The notes under the pieces are model-generated. The model had not been told where the DNA came from. It saw only the letters and a program-made list of their open reading frames with translations, and made no database searches. DNA of 59,596 bases from Hysterium pulicare CBS 123377 (lineage: Eukaryota > Ascomycota > Dothideomycetes > Hysteriales > Hysteriaceae), in contig AJFK01000051.1 in NCBI GenBank assembly GCA_000467715.1, positions 1-59,596 of the forward strand. The letters run 5' to 3'. Below are positions 54,408 through 59,596 of this stretch, one piece after another. The translations under genes were made by a program, and so were the position numbers. How positions within the stretch are numbered: the first letter of the stretch is position 1; every line of letters begins with the position of its first letter.

Positions 54408-56543
54408 TTATCTCACTTCAACCCTCACAACAGCCTCTTGTCCATCAACCCACGTCCCGACCAACCTCGTGCCTGGTACAATCTGCACCTCCCTCATGAC
54501 TTTCTCTTCCTTTTCATTGCCCTCTTCCTGCTTCCCATCTTCACTATCCGAGTCCCATGTCTCATCCTCCAACACTTCGTCTCTGACAACAGGCACCCAA
54601 TCGCCCGTCTCCCAAAACAATCTTAATTTCAACGGCGATAGGTCTAACCTCTTCCCTACAAGTCCCAAAAATGCGTAAGCTGTGAAGCTCATTGGGACCT
54701 CCTCCACCCATTTCTCACGCGTGATTTCTAGTCTCGTCTTGGCAGATTCTCCTAAATAGCATGAGAACTTAATCAAGCGTGACGCAAGCGAGTTGGGGTT
54801 TACAGAAGTTTCGGAGCGATTGATGACCGGTTCGCCGTACTCGGCGCATAGATAGGGGTACCGTGGATGTGTAGCGAGGATAGAAGCGGTGAGTGATGGG
54901 TTCGAGAGGGTTAGCTCGAGGGCGATGAGACTGAGATAGTATGATTCTGAGTTGAGGCGCTCTTTGGGTGCGATCTGTTAAGTGGAATTTGTCAGGCTAT
55001 ATGTTAAGGGTGGAGACTCGAATGACAGAGTGGTCAAAGTGTAGAGAATCAACTCACATGACTGTAATTGAGGGTCTTCAGCTGGCCCAACCGTGCAATT
55101 GTGAGCATGTATCCGTCTTCTGCACTCAACGCCTTCCCGTCAGGTGTCTGTAGCGATTTGTAGAGAGGGTTGTGAGATATTCGAAGGGAGGTGAGGCCGG
55201 GGAAGACTGATTCAAGATTGTCTATGAAAGCCCAAGTAGTGATTTCGTTATACGAAAGATCCACTTCGGTTAAAGTTGAGGAGAATACAGGATGGTTGGC
55301 ATTGAGATTTGTAACCTCCGATATCTTGCTATTTTTCAACGCCAGACGTTGAAGATTTGGTAGATGGGCTAAAGACTTCAGGTCTGAGAGTGAGGTGAAA
55401 TTGTTGTCTTCCAGGGTAAGATCGGTAATATTTGTTGGAAGGTGATGGTCAGAGAGCTGATTGAATTCGTTGCTCGAGGCCACGAATGAGGTTAAGTGCG
55501 GAAACAGGGACGTGAGATTGGTCATCTAAAAACATGTAAGCATTTTAATTGAAGACTTCACCAAGGGAGGCCATACGTCGTGCCATGGCAGGAGAGTATT
55601 TTCTAGTTTTAGCGTCTTAATGTTGGAGAACGCAGATATACATCGCTGCCTTTCTGCGTCTGTTACGTGGGTGTCTCTGAACCTATTGCCACTAAGAACA
55701 AATTAGTAGTCGCTCTGGGTTTAAAACTGGTAATAGCTCGTAGGAAGACGTGGCAGCATTTGAGGAACTCCTGTGTTGTGGGATTGATAATCGCAACGAA
55801 GGCATTTGTGACATACTCAACCCTCAGACTCCTCAATCGTTCAAGTTGCTCACAAATTGAAGCAACCTCACGCCATTCTTCGAACAAATTTCGACTTAGA
55901 TCGAGTTCGATGATCTTAGGGCAGGTGTCCCTAATATCCGTAAGACCTTTCGGCCAAGCATTTTCATTGAAGCCTGACTGCCTTTCTCTCAGAGTAGCAA
56001 TCGGTCTCGAGGTGCGTAGTCCATCAATAAGTACGATTCTCAGCTCGTGGAGGTCTGCAAGCTGCTTGCGGATCTTGTCGAACCCAACTTCTTCCACCTC
56101 TTTTCCACTAATTCTGATGGGCTTATTCTGCTGCGCGAGAGAAGCAGAGGCATGAGCTTTACTAATATAGACAACCTGTACATCGGGATCTTCGAAAGCG
56201 TCTGATGCATATTTTGTCTTTAATGCTTCCACGAAAGTACGCGGAGGGTCAGATCTTCGAGTTGGTCGCACGAAAGACCCTGCAGTTGGATTCTTGCTGA
56301 CACCTGAAACATCAGCCCACCTGCTAAATGGTATTTAAGGATAGGGTTATTTCCGAACAGAACACGATTACATTCAAAATATCGTATGCCTCCATTCTCA
56401 CCAGAATGCTTTCCTCGACTTGGATCATCCCATTCGACGCCTAACCATTCGCCTTTGGTGCCACCGACCTCTCCGTAGTATCGCACGGTGCAAAGCTGAC
56501 CATCAAAAGACAGCCGCTTCCCATTATAGAAATCAGGAGCCAT
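54408..56543 (-). CDS. tubulin-specific chaperone E (tubulin folding cofactor E)
   Basis: Five exons (56372-56543, 55817-56303, 55577-55691, 55058-55525, 54408-54974; introns 68, 125, 51 and 83 nt) give about 602 residues. An N-terminal CAP-Gly domain is seen in GTKGEWLGVEWDDPSRGKHS and GENGGIRYFEC. Leucine-rich repeats follow (CPKIIELDLSRNLFEEWREV, LRSLRVDGNRFRD, LPNLQRLALKNSKISEVTNL, TLTEVDLSYNEITTWAFIDN). A C-terminal ubiquitin-like domain ends at the stop (residues about 500-602), interrupted by an acidic loop (WDSDSEDGKQEEGNEKEE). Role: binds alpha-tubulin and with cofactors B, C and D assembles alpha/beta dimers; yeast Pac2 and fission yeast Alp21 are relatives. All joins keep frame. 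Exon 4 starts with an internal ATG that could mislead annotators into a shorter model. Confidence 0.93.
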
Positions 56544-56808
56544 ATTATGGTGTTGGACCTGGGAGCTGAAGAAAGTAAGACAACCTAACCGAGAATTGAT
56601 GCCAAGAACCTAGCGCCGTTCCTGACAGGACAAATAATTTGCTGAGGTCCGTCACAACCTCACCACAACTGCAACATTTCACCCCCTCCGTTTGCCGTCA
56701 AAGATACGAGCGCGCCGACGTCTTCCAAAGTATTGTTCAACACCATCAAAGCACGTCAACTGGTCATTTGCACATCTCACGCCCACGCGCTGATTCCGAC
56801 TGACAAAC

Positions 56809-57571
56809 ATGGATTATCAGGTAAGTACTGCATTCGATGCTATGTGTTCAGAGTCTCACAAGCCCACAGAACCGCGCTGGCTCCAAGTTTGGTGGAGGAG
56901 GCGTTGCCTCTCAGTCTGCCACCAATGCTGATCGTAGAGAACGTCTACGCAAGCTCGCTCTCGAAACCATCGACCTCGACAAGGACCCTTACTTCTTCAA
57001 AAATCACGTTGGCAGTTTCGAGTGCCGTCTATGCTTGACTGTTCACCAAAATGATGGATCATACTTGGCGCATACTCAGGGACGAAAGCATCAGACGAAT
57101 CTAGCACGCCGCGCGGCGCGCGAGCAAAAGGAGGGAAGAGATCGCGATGGAGCGCTTCCTGGCCTTCTCCAGGGCGTGCAGGTGAAGAAGAACATTGTCA
57201 AGATTGGTCGCCCGGGATACCAAGTCACTAAGACCCGCGATCCCTATTCACGCCAACAAGGTATTCTCTTCCACTTCGACTTTGCGGAGCTTGCGCCTGG
57301 CATCGTTCCTCGCATTCGATTTATGAGCGCGTACGAACAAAAAATTGAAGATCCTCCGGACAAAGCTTATCAGTATCTTGTCATAGCGGCGGAGCCTTAC
57401 GAAACGATTTGCTTCAAATTGCAGGCACGCGAAATTGACAGGAGCTCTGACAAGTTCTGGACCTGGTTCGACGAGGATAGCAAGGCATTCTGGATTCAAC
57501 TTCAATTCAAGACAGAGCGAGAGGAACGGTACAGTGGAGTCCCAGGTCTTGCTCCCTCAAGTCGGCGTTGA
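56809..57571 (+). CDS. PRP11: splicing factor 3a subunit 2 (SF3a66/Prp11)
   Basis: Two exons (56809-56820 encoding only MDYQ, and 56870-57571; intron 49 nt) give 237 residues. The N-terminus NRAGSKFGGGGVASQSATNA is diagnostic. The matrin-type zinc finger has Cys56, Cys59, His72 and His78 (FECRLC...YLAHTQGRKHQTNL). The core includes GRPGYQVTKTRD, FHFDFAELAPGIVPRIRFMS and YQYLVIAAEPYETICFKLQA, and ends WIQLQFKTEREER. Role: U2 snRNP SF3a component needed for prespliceosome assembly at the branch site. The protein lacks the Pro-rich C-terminal repeats of animal SF3A2, as in other fungi. The start of four codons before an intron is family-typical and confirmed by frame. Confidence 0.95.
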
Positions 57572-59596
57572 GGGCTTGGCTGGGTGTTTTTTCCCATTAC
57601 ATTTCCTTTTCTGCCGTGGCAAAGAATCGTCAGCAATTGCCACCGAGGTAAATACCACTACGACGGGTATTGTCACATTCTGATTTGAATTAGGCCAAAC
57701 CAGTCTTCCGCGCATCCCGGCGCTCAAACAATATTTCCAAAGCAGGCGTTGGAGTAACTGTGTATTTGACTCTTTAATAGCGTACGTTGAAATCGACGAG
57801 TGCAATAGCAATGAGAATGTATCAAATTGAACCGACAAGTGCTTACAGTCTTCGAACGAACCATTCGGCCTTCCTCTTCGGATTACTGGTACAATGGTCG
57901 AATTACTAATCTCTCAAATGAGTTAGGGGTTCTCCACCAGCGATGTCTCCGTCTCCGTACAACGATAGCTCGATTTCTGGCAGAGGTCGTTATCAGGAAG
58001 GGATAAGCCTGCCAAGAATGACTGCCTGATGATCGAGTCGGATTCTTCTCGGATTTGATTTGATCCTAACGTGCGACCCTATCCATTCAAGATTCCTAGG
58101 GTCATCTGACAGTTGTAGATGATAGTGATACGGTTATTTCGGGCAACAACTTCAGGATTCAAGTTCTCCCGCCTGATCTATTCCATTACGAGGGACGAAG
58201 TGAAATCGCGGCATACGATCTGCTTCTGGGCCTTAAGAGCCCGGTTAAGGCGCCTCGCCACGCATTCTTCCAGATTTGGCGGGAATAAACTACACTGCGA
58301 TACAACCGCTTTCTCATCTCAGAGGTCGAGCACGCTAGCAGATATTCTTGAATTCATGCCGCGTCAATGCCGGCGCGTCAAACGGATGCTAGTCACTCTC
58401 GCGACATGTTCGTGCATCTGAAACGATGTCGAGTGTGACTGATTGTGATTGGTTGTGACTGCTTCACGCAGACTGATCTGCAGTGCGATCAACAAAACGC
58501 AATTGTACGTCGGATTGCAAGCAATCTCTGAACATAGGTTGATGGGAAGACATGGGTCATTTGAACACACGAAGGACTGCGATTTGCGCTTGACGTACTC
58601 AGAAGAGCTCATTCCACGCCTCTTTAAAACTAACGTTACTACACGAAGCATGTGGAACCCTGGTAGAACAAACACTAGCAGCCAACAGCCTATTTCTCCG
58701 GCCTCCTGGATTGAAGAAGACGAAAGACTGACGACGAATCTGCAACTCCTGCATATCCAGAACATGCCACTTTTACTTTACTGGTTGCAACTTTCAATCG
58801 GAAGAAAGCGGGCAAAGTAACTATCTCACCGCCAAAGCTGTACAACCTGGCTTGCCGCACCATAGAGACCTGACGAGTCAAACACCATGGCCAACTAGTT
58901 GAAGAATGTTTTGGAGAGCCATCTAATTGTTTCCAGCTCTGCACTACCGGCCCGACTGTCATACATGTCGCCAAGCATCCACCCTGGCTTTCCGAAATCC
59001 TGAAACAGTCAAAAACCGCCTTTTACTTTCAGTTCTCTCTAATTTCGTAGTCAAGGTCTTCGGGAGTTGTCAATCCTATCTCGATGCCGTCACCTCCCAG
59101 TTCGCTTTCCAACGTTGTGGCTCAGCAAGTTAACCGTTTATTTTAGCGCTGCAGTCGGATGATCATGCATTTTGATAGTGTTCCAGGATTGTCCGGAATG
59201 CTTGATGGGATGCTACGCGACTCCGGCGCCCATGGTTGTCAATATCATTACTCCTGTATCCTTTTGGTTATTAGGCGAAGCTGTTCAAGGTTTGCATGAT
59301 GTCTCTTTGCCTTTACGTTCACAGTGCAGTGTGAGATCTACAAATTCCGCCGAATCCTAGTAAACATGGTAGCATTCGTAATCGCATACGACGGCCCCTT
59401 TAACAATCCAACACTCTCAAATCAAGGTTCACAGGTTAGCCACAGTGGCTATCCTTGCTAATCCCTGGCAAGGAGGGTCCAGTGCTACCTTATCGTACTA
59501 TTTCTTATCACGAGGCTTCGTTCTAGGGTATCGGTCCGTTTCCATCGTCTTGGAAAGGACTTGAAAAGTTGCGGTAAGCCTTTCTATTACCCCCGA
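57572..59596. other. right end of window, no gene recognised
   Basis: About 2 kb downstream of the SF3a2 gene has only short frames on both strands (longest about 130 codons at 58364-58765, minus), with no motif or splice pattern I recognise. Base composition is ordinary. It holds the SF3a2 3' flank and possibly part of a gene beyond the window. Confidence 0.4.

Noticed and set aside
55058-55525. Separate short leucine-rich-repeat gene starting at the ATG at 55525
   Set aside because: The ATG directly follows a TTTTTAG acceptor and continues the tubulin cofactor E frame from the preceding exon.
58364-58765. 133-codon minus-strand frame near the right end
   Set aside because: Overlaps similar-sized frames on the other strand and has no recognisable motif.

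Overview
The window is nuclear DNA of a filamentous ascomycete. Short GT-AG introns (about 44-144 nt) split most genes, coding DNA is near 50% GC, gene-poor stretches are TA-rich with C-to-T/G-to-A wear like RIP (repeat-induced point mutation), and the gene set is fungal (Zn2Cys6 factor, A-T-R NRPS-like reductase, Gid4, KMT1/Clr4-type methyltransferase, Sec26, Trm8, Mago, Prp11). A member of the Leotiomycetes is my guess; the sequence alone does not prove it. Exon joins below were worked out by hand from reading frame, splice signals and protein-family knowledge.

Layout. 0.8-1.2 kb: small membrane protein (-). 2-8.3 kb: NRPS-like adenylation-thiolation-reductase gene, then a Zn2Cys6 factor with an apparent frameshift (a possible two-gene metabolite locus). 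8.3-9.4 kb: gene-free, RIP-like. 9.4-12.5 kb: SCYL2-type pseudokinase (-). 13.3-16.6 kb: branched-chain aminotransferase and a mitochondrial HMG-box protein (+). 17.9-25.1 kb: one 2402-residue low-complexity/coiled-coil protein (-). 26-27.6 kb: MCT-like transporter (-). 28.3-29.7 kb: conserved protein often labelled casein kinase II beta 2 (-). 30.6-34.3 kb: LARP1-like protein with La and DM15-like regions (-). 34.3-38.6 kb: no recognised gene. 38.6-40.4 kb: chromodomain-SET H3K9 methyltransferase (-), bordered by an AT-rich block. 41.6-43.8 kb: Rrp1/Nop52 (+) converging on Trm8 (-). 44.2-46.9 kb: Gid4/Vid24 (-) and Mago nashi (-, seven small exons). 47.4-50.7 kb: beta-COP/Sec26 (+). 51.4-53.0 kb: sphingoid long-chain base kinase (+). 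53.5-53.7 kb: initiator tRNA gene. 54.4-56.5 kb: tubulin cofactor E (-). 56.8-57.6 kb: Prp11/SF3a2 (+). The last 2 kb has nothing recognised.

The main discovery candidate is the initiator tRNA-Met gene at 53497-53702. Removing three insertions leaves a 72-nt initiator tRNA with every stem paired and the eukaryotic initiator hallmarks. One insertion is an ordinary tRNA intron at position 37/38. The other two, after positions 26 and 46, look like mRNA introns: GTAAGT...CTGAT...CAG and GTGAGT...TACTAAT...CAG. A partial inverted copy spanning exon and intron sequence lies about 390 bp downstream. If transcribed, this Pol III gene would need both the spliceosome and the tRNA endonuclease to mature.

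Most other genes are conserved housekeeping functions: RNA processing (Mago, Prp11, Rrp1, Trm8), trafficking (Sec26, SCYL2), protein turnover (Gid4), translation control (LARP1) and lipid signalling (base kinase). I see no operon-like logic beyond the NRPS-like/transcription-factor pair.
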